A stretch of DNA of 64,000 nt from Epiperipatus broadwayi (Eukaryota > Onychophora > Udeonychophora > Euonychophora > Peripatidae). A program made the translations under genes and the position numbers. This document shows, in pieces, positions 47,876-61,559 of the stretch. The stretch lies in assembly GCA_028023455.1 (NCBI GenBank), contig JAQFVV010006337.1:184001-248000 (forward strand). Direction: 5' to 3'. Numbering within the stretch: the stretch's first letter is position 1; each line of letters opens with the position of its first letter. A model generated the notes under the pieces. That model was not told the origin of the DNA. It saw only the letters and a list, made by a program, of their open reading frames with translations, and made no database searches.

Positions 47876-48629
47876 TCAGAAAGCTGTATTTACAGGAATA
47901 TGGATTTTTACTCTTTTCCATTGACAATAAGAACATTTGTCAAATCAGTTTTGGTTTAAATAAAATGATTAAGTATCATGAGGAGTAGAAGTACATCTTC
48001 AAAGATAATTTAAACATTAAAATTAGTATTATTATAAAACATAACATACTGGTTCAGGATCCACTCTAATATTTTAAGATATTGGAGTATTTCTTTAAGA
48101 ATACGTCTGTCTTTTAAAAGGGCGAAGATATCAGTGTATAATATCTATTTACTCAGCAGATGGGTAAAATTTGCATGAATAAATAGAATTTTTCTTGGAA
48201 TTATAAAAATACAATGTGATTTACAAAATTGTAGAAATTTCACCAAAAGGAAAGGCTACAAAATATAAGATAGACTGTTATTCTTTAATGACCCTGTAGG
48301 ATAAATATTTCATATTAAATGTGTACCACTTGAACATGCATATATATGAAAACAATATATTGTATATCACACAAAGTTTTTCATCACATCTTTATTGAAA
48401 AAGTTAGTATATTCTGTGTAATAAATATATTTATGATTTTTTTAAGGTTTTTTTGAAACATAGCGAAGACAAAGATGCCTAAATGAAAAAAATAAGATAT
48501 TCACCTAGTAATTACATTTTAAATAAATGGCGTAGATTTTTATTCCATCTGTGCACATCTGCAAATTTATATTCAGATCTATGACAAACCTGTAAGATTT
48601 TAGCATTAATGAAAAAGACCATATTTTTT
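47874..48629. other. AT-rich sequence without a supported gene
   Basis: Presumably includes the 5' non-coding end of the hAT element described next, but I could not find its 5' terminal inverted repeat. Confidence 0.4.
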
Positions 48630-50588
48630 AGTTAATCTTATGGGCATACTTAGTGATGTTGTCCTTTCAAATGCAAATATAAAGCCATCTAAGCTCCTGG
48701 AACACTTCAAAAAACAGCATGGTGGAGGAGATGTTGCAGAATCATGATGCTGAATCATTGAAAACTAAAATTGCCTGCTTTGATTTTCAAGCAACCCTTA
48801 CAAAATTAGGTTTTATATCAGATGTCTACTCCTGATTGCTTCATACCACATGGCATATAAAGTAGACAAATCCAAGAAGCCCCATACAATTGCATAAGAG
48901 GTGATAAAACTATGTGCATTAGAAATGGCAATAATTGTTCTGGGGAAAAAGAGATCAAACAAGCTTAAATTAGTGTCATTATCAAATAAGGTTTTTCAGA
49001 GTCAAATGTATAATTTGAGTTTTAACATTTTGGATCAAGTTATTGCTGACATCAGGACTAGTCCCTTGAAAATCTCCAGTTGAATAAAATAACTGATGTT
49101 CCAAATTGCAGTCAACTCATTGCATTAGTGAGGTATGTCCATGCTGGTGTCATAATAAAAGATTTCCTGTTCTGTGAAAATCTGAAACAATCACAAAAGG
49201 AAAAGATTTTTTCCAGTCTATAAAAGACTTATTTGCAAAATATGACTTAGATATCCAAATCATTGTTCTGTGTGTACTGATAGTGAAAAAAATCAGCATA
49301 TTTGTACTGATGAAACAAGAGATTCCACACTTGCAATGTACCTACTGTTTTTTTCATTGACATGCTTTAGCATAAAAAACATTGCCTCCAAAATTTAAAA
49401 AATTCCTAAAGACTTCTGTGGATACCAGCAACTAGATTTGAGGTCATGCTCTGAACAACCTTCCATTTAAGTTGCTTTGTGAAGATTTTCAAAGGGAGCA
49501 TTCAGTTTCGTTTTTTCACATGGAAGTCTGCTGGTTGTCATGTAGGAGAGTTTTAACATGCTTCTTTAAACTAAAAAAAAATCAAAGATTTTCTGAAGGA
49601 ATGTGACTATGATCTACCTTGAGAAATAGAATGACAAGAATTTAATCAAATTATAGCCATATTTGAGTGATATTTTTGCTCTTATAAATGACCTGAGTGT
49701 ATTTATTTAAGGGGAAACCCTAAACATATTTAAATGCTGAGAAAAGTTAAATGCTTTTCAAAAAAAAGTTCCATCTTTGGTGTCCATGAGTTACAAAAGT
49801 GACTCTTTCAAATTTTTCATCACTCAGAAAAATGGTTTATGATGATGAGTCTCTAATTCCAAGTATGTGTGAAGAAATTGTGGATCATTTGGAAATACTA
49901 TCAAAGTCATTTGGTGGATATTTTGGAGGAGGAAAACTGGAAACTCCTAAAAAATGGATTATAAATCCATGCTCCTTCAATTTGGATAATATGTCAGATG
50001 ATGAAGAGTTGAAGGAATATTTTTAAACTGTGCACAAATTGTGGTTTGGATTTGAAAGCAAAACAAGAACAGTATTGGTGTTCAATAATGGACATGTTTC
50101 CAAAACTTTGTGAAAAAACACTAACTATGCTCATCCCATTCATGATATATTTATGTGAGTCTGGATTTAATGTCCTTTTGTTTATAAATAAAAAATCTAG
50201 AAATTGCTTGAATACACACACAGACATGTGGAATACTATCAGCAACAAAATGCCACATTGTGAAAAATTTTTGTGATAAACAGGATCAAATAAGTCATTA
50301 ATTTTAAATTGATTTATGAATATTTGAATATTAGTTATAAATTTTTTAAAGAAATTTTATGCATGAATGAAAGTTTTTTTTTTGTAGGTATATGCAACTT
50401 TTAATTTGTTGTAGTATTTTTTCTTTTCCATATGTTCTATTTTTGTTTATATATTATTAAAAATTAATTACACAAATTTGTTTTGGTCATCTTTACTTTT
50501 ATTCTTAAATAAATTATTACTTTAAGGAGTGTAAAAACCTATTAAAAATTTTTGTGGTGCAGGCATAGAAAAAATTGAAACCCCTGCC
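48630..50588 (+). pseudogene. hAT-superfamily transposase, ZBED5/SCAND3-like, decayed
   Basis: The sequence begins within a BED-type finger: VLSNANIKPSKLLEHFKKQH (about 48660-48715) has the final His pair. It continues with YKVDKSKKPHTIA (about 48855), LGKKRSNKLKLVSLSNKVF (about 48940), the catalytic-domain entry with ADIRTSPL, and the family's VRYVHAGV block near 49130. The C-terminal hATC dimerisation domain is at 50046-50276 with LIPFMIYLCESGFNVL and SRNCLNTHTDMWNTISNKMP. These match the ZBED5/FAM200/SCAND3-like hAT proteins. At least ten stops and frame changes make it a pseudogene. The 3' end 'gaaacccctg' (50578-50587) is a plausible hAT terminal inverted repeat (CAGGGGTTTC on the other strand). 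Confidence 0.8.
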
Positions 50589-53500
50589 TTAATATATAAT
50601 TATATAAGATACATAGTTCTGCTGTTGGAAAAAAGATTCTTCCTGGTATGGTAATATTTTAGTTGGTTTGTTGTTTATGTCATTTTTTGCAGTGATTGAG
50701 GGCTTAGTGTGTGTAATTTACCATTCAGATTTATCATTCTAGCTGTAAAATTAAAGTATTTGATTTTAATTATGCATTTGAATTATTTACAAGGCCATAA
50801 TTTTAGATTTTGCAATGAATTTACAGAATTATCAGCATTAAAATATAATCAAATGGTTTATTGCTGAAATGTTCATATGAACTCGAATATTAAAAGCAAA
50901 AGAATTTGAGTTACAAACCATAAACCTTTATCATTACAATACACTGTGAAGAATCTGTTTACTTCTGATTGCATATTATTGCTAACAATACATATTTATG
51001 AGGACTGTTTTCTTTTTTAAAAAGATAGCTAAATTCTGCTGTATTGAATTATTTTACATCGTCAATACTTTTAAGTTGTTTTTGTTAAAAGAAGTAATGA
51101 CAACCTAAAAAATGATAATTTTAAGCTTAAACTATATAATAAACTCGAATGAATTTAAAAATACTAATAACATCATTGTGCTTAGTCACTCATGTGGCCT
51201 GTTGACATGTAAATAAGTTGACCATTTTTCAGTAAATGTTTCTATTATATATTGGAAGTATAGATAACCATTTATATCTAATGTGAGTAAAGCAAACTGT
51301 AAACTGAATTAATAAAAGAGAATAGGTAAATTTAAGGAAACTAAATTTTCTTATATAATTTAATTTTTATCTACTTTAGTTTTCATCACTACATTGCATT
51401 CTTATCCTACCATTGATTGTACACTATTTGAAGGATTTAAAAAAAAAAAAATAGACTTATTAGAGTTGAAGTAATTTTTGATTAGCACAAAATATTATTT
51501 ATTTTAATCAAAAATTTGTATGCTGATATCTTTTAATTTATATTTTATTGAGTAATTATTTATTTTTGTCTTTTGTTATTGACACCAGTAAATAATCTAT
51601 ATAAAACAAATAAAAATTATGTTATTCATCTTCAAACTATATTCTGATAAAACATGTTAAAAATAGGTTTTAAATAATAAAATTAATATTTCTAGAATAT
51701 TTATATTAGTTACAGAATTTATATATTAATGGTGGCAAAGAATATTAAAGTAAATCAGATAGTAAAACTATAATCAATAGCATTTTTATCTACTCTACTC
51801 TATCTTCATTTATTAAAAGTTTGAATTATTAGTGATTATCAGATAATTGTGAAATTTGATTTACATCTTCAGACAGTATTCTAACTTCTTATTTAGCAAT
51901 GAGATGGAGCTACTAGAATAGATAGAGGACAAATGATTTTGTATATAATAAGCTTTGACACTCAAATGTTAAGCTATAACGAAAGCAGAGTATTTCTTAA
52001 TTTTGAATTCAGCAGAGATAACTGCTTACAAATAAAATCAAGATCATTATCAAAGATAAAAAACAAAGTTTTAAATTATTTCTTTTTTTACTTCTAAGGC
52101 AATCTTTCTCTCATTATATAAATAAATATAAATTACTGGACTATAAAAAAATGTCACAACAAGTTAATAAACTCTACACAAAAATTTTAAATCTTTTTAT
52201 TGGAAATATTTCAAAGAACTTTTGGGAAGGAGCGCAACATTAATAATTGAAAAAGAAAATAGCAAATCAATATACAATCTACTATTAAAATAAAAAAGAA
52301 TATAATAAAGTTATTAATAAAAATAATATTAACAAAACACAGATTAAACCTAGGATTATATTTATTCATTAAAGCTAATATATTTAAATAAATTCAAATA
52401 ATTTGATTTACAAATCAATTGCATGGAACCATAGAGAACATATTATAGTTAAAATTATTTATCTATTAGCTTTTAAAAAACTATACATACTATAATATTA
52501 TAGAAAGACAATCCATAATTTGACAATAATACTTTAATAAAGTAAACACTCTTTAAAAAAAATACGATAGGTATTTTAAAACTCTATAAAGTCTGTAATA
52601 TAGTTGGTGAGGTTTTTTTTTCCAAATAATGAAAATTTTCAAAAAGGTTTACCATTTTTTTCAGTTATTATTCTTATCTAGTGAATAAATAGAATGGTCT
52701 GGTGTCAATGTCTTGATCATAAAATACATATCGCTGAGCCAATAATCTACTTTATTAATAAAAATTTGCATTTAAAAAATAAAAAATTGTTGGTAATAAA
52801 TATATACAAAAATGTATCTCAGTTAAGCATTTTATTTTATATAAAATTGAATTTAAAATACTTATTCACCATCAAAAGTCGCAATAAAATATATATATTT
52901 ACTAATATAAATTATAAGTTATTTATTTATCAATAAATAAATTCTAATATAGACTATTTAAAAACGGTCAACTAACTAAAGAGTAGATAAGAATGCACTC
53001 TTTGATAAATATATTATGAAAGCACAATTATGAAATAAACATCAGCTGTTGTTTTTTTTTTTTAAAAAAAAGTTCAGTGAATAAAATTGTTAAGCTCAGA
53101 TAAACATTTTTGTGCTTAAACATTGCATGACATCCAATTATTTTTTAAATGAATAATATAAATTAATAATACACAATTTCTTTTTATTAAGTTACAGATA
53201 AATTTAAAATTCTATGATTTAAATTTACTGAGATATTTTTAATATAATGTTTATTTAATAAATATTTAATTTTCTAATGCTAAGAATTTTTTTGCACATT
53301 ATCCATAATTTACATCTATTTTCTACTAATAGATTAAAAGTTAGCATTTAAAATCAAATCCATTAAATCCAACTGAAAATAATATACAAGGAATTATTCT
53401 ACAGAGCAAACTTTGTGTTAATTACTATGTTTACATTTAGAAACATAAAGTTTCTTAGTCATTTAGTAAATTATTATGCCTCTTTTTTTCCTTTTATTTA

Positions 53501-53814
53501 ATTTTTGTAATTAGTTTATAATCACATATTATTATATGTTTATAATTAAACTATTAATAAAAATAAAACTTTAATATAAATAAATTTCAATAAAATTATT
53601 CCACATTTAGTTAAATAGATTTAAAAGTATTAAAATGTTCATTTACCATGGTAAATATATAGCATTTTAATCTACATTGCAAATAATTATTGTGTTCTTG
53701 TTCAGATATAGGGTTCTTTGTGATGAGCATTGATTTAAAATTGAAATTATTTACTTAAAACTTATAACCATTAATTTTATCAAACTTGTAATATTCAAAT
53801 CAATATGAAAAGGT
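50589..53814. other. AT-rich sequence without a supported gene
   Basis: Only short AT-biased frames. The 80-codon frame at 52694-52936 is Lys/Ile/Tyr-rich with no domain. Confidence 0.5.
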
Positions 53815-55440
53815 AAAATGAAACTAATAAGAAAATCTAAAAAGTAGTGAGCCAGAATTTGGAAGATTGCTGTCAGAATTGTGGAACTGTGCTGCCAAAA
53901 ATATGCATATATAGTGGCAAGATGGTCCATTTTTTTGATAATGAAACACAGAAATCCTTTCTATTGATAGAATGAGCAACCCTTGTAATAGTTCAAGTCT
54001 CTTTATATGTTTTTCTCTCATCCCTCTTGGCACATATTATGATTACATTGGAGAGAGAAAAGATATGCACCATGGCCAGCTCATGATAAAAAAATTAAAT
54101 TTCTATTTATGATTTAATTTAGCTTTATTATATGAATATATGTGCTTGGTGACTCTCATTCATCTATTAGCATGAGATTTATTATAATATACAGAGCTAC
54201 AGGATGGTTCAGGTCATGAAATTTTACATATGATCTGGAGAGCATGTTCAAAATATATTCTGTCTATTGTCATTGAGTGAGAGGGGGTGATCTGAAATAA
54301 CTTTGAATATATCTGTGCAGATCTTGCAAAGGTTCATTGCAATATAAGGGATGTAAGGTAGAGATTGATTATTGTCAATATGTTTGTTAATATTATTATA
54401 AATTTTTTCAACTGTTTTATAAGTGTGTTATAGTTATATCTGATATCCTTCAAATTCTTAATATGACTTGATAGTATTTTTTCTGTCAGTCTTGTACTCG
54501 CATAACTTTTTTGTTTTTATGTAAGAAACCTTTCAGCTCTGTAAGTTTGTGTTCAAATAGAATTTTAGATTTGGAATAGATGGCTCCTTTCAAAGGATTA
54601 GTTTCACATTCCTTTTAAAGTCCAGCTCATCCTTGTTTCTTTGATATATCCAGAAAATTTATCCCCTGATTCTTGTCTTCATTTTTGTTATTCCATTCCA
54701 TAAGTAACTCTTTATTAAGTTCTAAATGTATATTGTAATATGATCCTCCAAAGTATAAATAAAGACATTGTCTTCATATCTCATATTGATGTCATTAGCT
54801 TTAGGAACCAAATATTTTGGTAAAATGTTGTTTATAAATTTTGAAAGAACAATGCTGCTAACAATATCACTTAGTGGTAATCCCATGGGCCACCTGCTCA
54901 TCACCTTGTAAAATTTCCCATTGGCGATAGCTTTTTATTAGTCATCCAATTTACAACTTTGATTATGAACTCTTTTTATATGGATTATAGTTATTTTGCT
55001 GCAACACATCTTTTATGATGCTGATAGAGCAAGTTTCAAGGTACTGACCCATATAGTTTCTTTGTGTCTAATGAGGCTAGCTTGTGCTCTTTATTAACTT
55101 TAATGCTTTTTGTTTCTCTCCACACACTAAGATACCAAGTCCATAATCTTCTGTCAACCAATTGGCTATTATCTTTGCAGCCTTGAAGTAATACATCCCA
55201 CTGAAATCTATCATTAATCATGCCTTCTTTATGTAACTTGATATTACTCAGCATATGAGGTGGTATTGCTGAAGAGAGTACATTGCAAGATACTCAGCTA
55301 ACATATACACCTTGTTACATAATCTTCTCAGAATAGTGGATACAAATTTGCCCTTGCAATATTTCAAATTGTACGTGTGTAAATTTTTAAATTGCAACTT
55401 TGTGAGTTGTGAGCTCATTTTTGAAAACAATCATTAAAAT
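53815..55440 (-). pseudogene. Penelope-like element, RT remnant and 3' region
   Basis: On the minus strand, 55254-55036 ends KLASLDTKKLYGSVP, which corresponds to the PLE palm motif A (D-V-K-S-L-F/Y-T-x-I/V-P). 54904-54722 gives MGLPLSDIVSSIVLSKFINN and, 18 residues on, RYEDNVFI. These are motif B (M-G-S/L-P-L-S) and motif C, where the usual Y-V-D-D reads Y-E-D-N. The last third (54360-53815) is the same sequence that forms both arms of the palindrome at 56.6-57.7 kb. Several frameshifts are present, and the catalytic Asp of motif C is partly lost. I see no GIY-YIG domain. The assignment rests on motif order. Confidence 0.65.
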
Positions 55441-55549
55441 CTAATAATATCAATCTATTGCCTTTATCTTCTTTTATTCATATGATATTATTGTTTTTAA
55501 AAAATTGCTTTATTTCATCTATTTTAAAAATCTATACATTATTCACTCT

Positions 55550-55860
55550 TATTAAAACAGCAAAACTCTCCATATAGTAGTGTCACTCAGTGCAAGCCAG
55601 ACTAATCAATGGATGCCAGAAGGCTTGTACATAAAATCCCTATCTAGTGCCTAATCATCCAATCTCTCCAGACTAGTTTCTAGTTTGTGTTTTTTATCAG
55701 TGAGGAGCTTTGGATCTGAGAACATTGCACCTAGATGCATCCAGTGGTTACTCTGGCTTGCATGGAGTGGAACTACTGTATGGAGAGCTCTGTCTGTTTT
55801 AATAATGGTTATGAGCAAGCATAATAAATGGTGATCATGTGATGCTTAATGATTATTTAC
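55550..55860. mobile_element. Family A hammerhead repeat, inverted with large internal deletion
   Basis: About 65 bases at 55553-55620 pair with 55737-55801 as inverted ends ('caaaactctccatatagtag' and its complement). Between them is the ribozyme part of a minus unit (55640-55735). After the right arm comes the family's unit start 'gttatgagcaagcat' and 'gatcatgtgatg'. The unit ends are therefore retained while most of one arm is missing. The core on the minus strand reads CUGAUAA (55694-55700) and GAAA (55677-55680) with ACUAGUC. G8 is lost, so it is inactive. Confidence 0.65.
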
Positions 55861-56290
55861 TTCATTCAAGTTATAAGAATGAAACAATTTAGCCGTTTTC
55901 TATAACTTTTTATTTTGCAACTGAGTTTTAAAATTTTGCTTTAATATTAGCAATGACTTCCATCTATGGCCACTTCCAGATTCCATCAGTGACCATCAAT
56001 CCTATTTCTAATATGTTGTTCATTGGCTCTAGGAGTATAACCACTGTCAAAATCACCCAATTATCAGCCATATTCTTACACAGAATAATGCCTTATTTTT
56101 AGTGAGGAAATTTTATATTTAACCTTTAATTTTAAAGTGATAATTCTGAAACAGTTTGCAATTCCAGCCAGAGGGTTTTATAGCTTCTCTCCATATATCT
56201 CAGTCAGTATTTTTCATGTTTCAGATTCCTAATATATCCCTGAATGATATTATGTAATAGCACCACCTTTAAACTCTTGATCATTTTATC
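55861..56290. other. Unassigned, less AT-rich sequence
   Basis: Probably part of an old repeat: it is more mixed in composition than its surroundings. No ORF and no match to the other repeats in this window. Confidence 0.35.
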
Positions 56291-56293
56291 CAT

Positions 56294-56376
56294 ATATATA
56301 TATATATATGGATATATATATATATAAATATACATATTTGTGTATATATTTGTGTATATATATATATATATATACA
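56294..56376. repeat. Compound TA-rich palindrome
   Basis: Alternating ta runs with internal 'atatttgtgtatatat' repeats ('tttgtgtata' twice, and its complement 'tatacacaaa' at the end). Able to fold on itself. Confidence 0.8.
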
Positions 56377-56589
56377 CAAATTGTAATTTGGGAACACACT
56401 ATAAATCAAACATGATTTCAGAAACTGAATTTTTTCATGTTTAACTACAATTGACATTTATTTAAAAAGTCATCTTGTTTAATAGATGTGAATCCATAAT
56501 TATGTAATTCTCAATAGTATATACAATTTTCATACAATAATATAATTCTTCTAAACTTATACTGTTCAAGTTAACATGAAAAGATAAAA

Positions 56590-57660
56590 ATAATAAGAAA
56601 GTCTTAAAAGCACTAAGCCGGCTTTCAGCAGATTGCTACCAGAATCATAGTGCTGAATGGAACTGCACTATTAAAAATATGCATATATAGGGGTAAAGAC
56701 CAACTGTATGTAAATTAGGTGTTCCATTTTGTTTTGATAATGGAACACAAAAATATTTTTTATTGATAGAATAATGATCCCTTGCAATAGCCCAAGCCTT
56801 TATATATTTTTCTTTTCCTATTCATCCTACTCAGCACATATTAGTCATACATTGGACGAAGAAAAGGTGTTTACTAGAGCCAGCTCATGATCAAAAATAT
56901 CGATTTGTATACATGATTTAATTTACATTTATTATACAAATATGTGTGCTGAGTGACAGTTGTTGATATATTACCATGAAATTAAATGTAATGCACAGAG
57001 ATATAGAATGTGGGTCAGGGAATGAAATTTTATGTACACAATCAGGAATGTGTTCAAAATGTATTCTGTTTTTTGTTCTATTTAAAAGATTGTTGGGGTC
57101 GGGTGATGGTATTCTGAATGTATCCATTTAAATCTTGAATAAACTCTCTTACATCCTTTATATTGCAATGAACCTTCAAAAAATCTGTGGAAATACATAC
57201 AGAATTAACTTCAGATTGTCTCTCTCACTCAACCACTTTTAAACAAAAGAAAAGAGAATACCTTTCGAATATGCTCCCCAGGTCATATATAAAATTAAAT
57301 GTCATGTGCCATCCTGTAGCTCTGTGTATTACAGTTAATCTTGTGCTAATAGATCAATGAGAATCATGCAGCACATGTACTCATATAATAAAGCTAAATT
57401 AAATTGTGAATATAATTTTTTTTGATCATGAGCTGGCTATGGGACACACCTTTTGTCCCTCCAATGTAAGAACAATATGTACCAAGAGAGATAATAAAAA
57501 AGAAAATGTAAAGAGATTTGGGATATTGCAAGGAATTGATTTGGGATATTGCAAGGAATTCTCATTCTATCAATAGAAAATATCCCTCTGCCCCATTATC
57601 AAAAATATAGAACATCTAATTTGCATACTGTACCTGATTTACATAAACCATTATTTTAAT
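56590..57660. repeat. Large palindrome of PLE 3' region (arms about 0.5 kb)
   Basis: 56610-57115 and 57165-57660 are inverted copies with moderate divergence, both homologous to 53815-54360 beside the PLE RT remnant. Markers common to all three include 'gagccagctcatgatcaaaa'-type and 'atattgcaatgaacctt'-type sequences. The right arm contains a local duplication 'gatttgggatattgcaagga' (57519-57558). It ends against the 5' edge of the second RTE LINE copy. No intact coding sequence. Confidence 0.65.
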
Positions 57661-57669
57661 AGTCTGATT

Positions 57670-59960
57670 AGTTTGAAATTTTATATATATATACTTGTGG
57701 AGTTTGCAGAAAAAGGAAAATTTAATATTACAAATTCTTTTTATTTTGACAAAAATGTTAAATGGAAATGGACATGGAAGCATCCAAATGAAAGTACAGT
57801 AGAATTTAACTATATTTTGACTAACAGAAAATATGTATTTCAAGATTATAATGTTCTTTATAAATTCAATGTAGGAATTGATCATCGATTAGTGAGATAT
57901 AAGATACATGATAATGCAAATGTAGAAAGGCAACAATTTTTAAGAAAAACAATATCCACAGTTGTTATTTGTAATCTTCAGAATCATTCCAATGAATTTA
58001 AATCAAAACTTGAAAATCGTTTTTAAATATTAACGGATTTAAATCATGATCCAGACTTTAAAAAATCACTAGGAAGATAACTGATAAACTTTTAAAAACT
58101 TCAACAAAGATAAATATAAATAAAAGCTGATATTGACCAATAAAATTTCTATTGAAATTAGACATTTTATGAAGGAAAAAAGAATATGAAAATATATAAA
58201 AATAATAAATATTAAGAAGGATTGAATATCTTGAATTTGGAATGTGGTATAAAAAAGAGTTGATAGTTGATAATGATATAAAAAAGTATAGTTGTCAACT
58301 AGCAAGGAAAATTATAGAAGAGAATAAAAAGTCTCAAGAGTGTAAAACAACGCTGTGATATTGGTAGAAAACTTTTTTCTGAAATAAGAAAAAAAGATGG
58401 AACTATTATTAAAAAAGAAATGACTTCATAAATATGAAGAAGAGTTCTATCAAGAATTATATAGCAATAAAGAACAAGCAAAAGTATTTTTTACAAATAC
58501 TAGGTGATCTGAATTGCCCAGTATTTTAAATGAAGTAAATGAGAAATGTAACTAAATTTATAAAGAAGGAAAAAACCCACAGGTAATAATGAAATAATAA
58601 TCAATATTTTAAAAGAAGGAGGCCAAGAAATTAAAATTTTTTTTGGCAAAGCTATATACCAAAGTTTAAATAATAAAGATGCACCAGATGATTGGAAGAA
58701 TTCAGTATTACTATTAATATTTAGAAAAACTGATAAAGTAGATGTTAAAAATTACAGACCTATCAGTCTTTTATCACTTTAATACAAAATATTTACCAAA
58801 ATAATTATAACTTGCCTAAAGTGAACATTTGATTTTAACCAACCAAAAGAACAAACTGGATTTTGAAATGATTTCAATATAGTGGATTATATCTAAATAT
58901 TGAGAGTAGTTATAGGAAAGACCAATGAATATGTGTTGTCATTAAGCTTTGAATTTGTAGATTATGAAAAAGCATTTGATTTTATAAGCATTCTTCAGTG
59001 ACTAGAGCATTGGATTATCAAGATCTAAACTCAGGATATTGTCATATTTTGTTTATAAAAATGCAATAGCAACAATTAGATTATATGATATTAAAAATAT
59101 TAACATTGAGAAAGATGTATGACAAGGTGACTCCATATCTCCAAAACTTTTCACAGCAGTTATGCAATAAGTATTATGTGGATAAAAATGGGAATCTAGG
59201 AGAATAAATCTATCTAGATTTTGCATATGATATAGTTGTTTTTGCAAAAAAAATTTATAGCTTCAGGAAATGTTGCAAGAGTTATCAGATGAAACTAAGA
59301 AAATAGGATTATAGGAAAATGTTCAAAAGACTAAAGTAACAGTCGATGAATTTTTTTCAAAATAAAAAATAAAGATTGATAAGGTTAAGGTAGAAGAAGT
59401 TAAGAACTGCTCAGATTATTATTATAGATGAAAACAAAATGAATGAAATTAATCATAGAATTAAACTTCATTGGAGTGCTTTTGTTAGAAATAATAATAT
59501 TTAAATGAAACATGTGTATGTGTCTGAAAAGATTTTTAATAAATGTGTTACCAGCTCTTACTTATGGATTGGAGGCTTGAACATTTAACAGAAGATCAAT
59601 ATAGAGACTTCAGACCACTCAATGAAATATGGAGAGATTATGTTAGGAGTAACAAGAAGAGATCTAAAATAAAATATATGGGTGAGAAAATGAACAAGTG
59701 GTACTGACAATACTGAAAGAATTAAAAGATTGAAGTGAAGTTGACTGGATGTATTGCTAAGAAAGATGACAATACATGGCCAATTGAAATATTAAACTGG
59801 ATTCTAAGAGATTATAAAAGACCTAGAAAGAGACCACATGTAAAATGTATAGATGAAATAAGGAAAGTGTGCTAGGGTGATGTGAAAAACAGAGGCTAGA
59901 TATCAGAGAAGATGGATTGAATTTAGAAATACTTTCATCCTGCAGTGAATTGATATTGTT
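57670..59960 (+). pseudogene. RTE/BovB-like LINE ORF remnant (copy B)
   Basis: 57673-58026 is an uninterrupted 117-codon frame from the endonuclease end: LVEFAEKGKFNITNSFYF, WKWTWKHPNESTVEFNYILT, and VGIDHRLVRYKI, the W-T-W-x-x-P, D-Y-I-L-T and S/I-D-H-R-L-V-R blocks of RTE-type enzymes. RT follows with frameshifts: KNYRPISLLSL at 58746-58778 and FEFVDYEKAFDF at 58948-58983 (motif A, catalytic Asp present). The post-RT LPALTYGLEA is near 59545 and a Trp-rich tail runs to about 59940. It is truncated at its 5' end against the palindrome. This is the clearest of the two RTE copies, and such an element could supply RT in trans to short repeats, but this copy is dead. Confidence 0.75.
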
Positions 59961-60735
59961 TGAAAATGATAAGGATGATATGTGCGTACTTATATAATTA
60001 TATTTCACATTTGTGTAGACAATTCATAAATAATACATTATAATTGCTAAGCCATGCATTTGGAATTCTCTATATTTATCTATTTATTTTTGGGCTATGA
60101 TGTAACTAGTCAAATAATTAATTAAAAACTGATCCGCCTGACACAATTTAGGTATAATTAATTATTTTATAGGAAAAAAACTTGAAAATACCACAAATTT
60201 TTAGATATTTTAATAATTAAACAAGCCTTTTGTGCAAAGAATCAGAAAAGTGAGAGGAATTAAAATAATATGTCAAACATAATAAAAACAATATTAATAT
60301 TTGTCAGGCAGTTATTTAATCAGAGTTAAAGTATTTGGTATCTAAACAATATATAATAGATTATCGATACTAATACTATGTACTCCGATAAAAAGTAAAG
60401 ATTAAAACTAATTTAAACTTTTTATGTAAATATGTGTTATCAGCATTCTCATTAGCTGCCATTGCAAATAAATAAGGGCATTCTAGCTTAAGATAGAAAT
60501 AAAAGAAGAAAAAAACAAAGAAGAACAAAAATTGAAAGAATCGTTTTTCAATGATTACACTAAATTAATCTACGGATTACAAATATACATACATTTCATG
60601 ATCTTTAAAATTGTTTATTTGTTATCTTGCAATATTTATTTTTAACTCTCTCTACTGTAAATATTTATAAACAACTTAGTTATCTTTTTTTTAATTATAG
60701 AACTCTATTGTATTTTTAATCATCCATATTTTAAT
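59961..60735. other. AT-rich sequence without a supported gene
   Basis: Nothing beyond the probable LINE 3' UTR at its start. Confidence 0.45.
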
Positions 60736-60861
60736 ATTAGTATATTGTAAATACTGAACTTTAAGATGTAATTAAAGGGGATTTGAACACAGACTTTTAA
60801 GCTTTCTTCAGCTATCCTCTCCACCTTATACAACCAATATACATAACCACATACATGTGAA

Positions 60862-60936
60862 TAAGATAAATAATCTCCAAAATACGTATTTCATGTTGAA
60901 CCAGCATTCATCAGTTGGTCTAGATCATCATCTCCA
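60862..60936 (-). ncRNA. Hammerhead ribozyme candidate (family B, first minus unit)
   Basis: On the minus strand: CUGAUGA (complement of 60908-60914), stem II AUGCUG/CAACAU with one mismatch, GAAA (complement of 60889-60892), AUACGUAU as palindromic minimal stem III, H17=U, then UUGG pairing with CCAA. The outer stem I AGAU(C/U)A pairs with UGAUCU across a bulge. All invariant core bases are present. Confidence 0.7.
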
Positions 60937-61523
60937 TGATCAGTATTCAGTTTATATTAAAATAGCAAATCTTAAAACTTTAACGGACAGAATTTAATCT
61001 CTACTCTCCATTTTCCAATTCTTCAGCCATTCATACCATTGAGAATCTGATGGAGGATTGTTGTTATACATATGTTGACCTTAAGTCACTCTGACCCCTC
61101 ATGTATATGACCTTAATATATCAATTTAGATACACAGACGGATGGGCAGATTTCAGTCTGAATCTGTAATAAATCAATACTAGTATATTATAAATACTGA
61201 ACTTTGAACTGTAATTAAATGGAATTTGAACATAGACTTTTAAGCTTCCTTCAGCTTTCCACTCCATCTTATAATACAACCAATACACATGACCACACAC
61301 ACGTGAATAAGATAAATAATATATATATATATCATGCTGAACCAGCCTTTATCAGTTAGTTCAGATCATCATCTCCCACAATATTGACATTAGCAAGGGT
61401 TTGATCATTCAATCATCAGATTCTCAATGGTATGGATGGCTGAAGAATTGGAGGGTGAAGAAGATTGAAGTCTGTTTATTAAAGTTTGAAGATTTGTTAC
61501 CTTATTGTAAATTGAACACGGAT

Positions 61524-61559
<36 letters not shown>

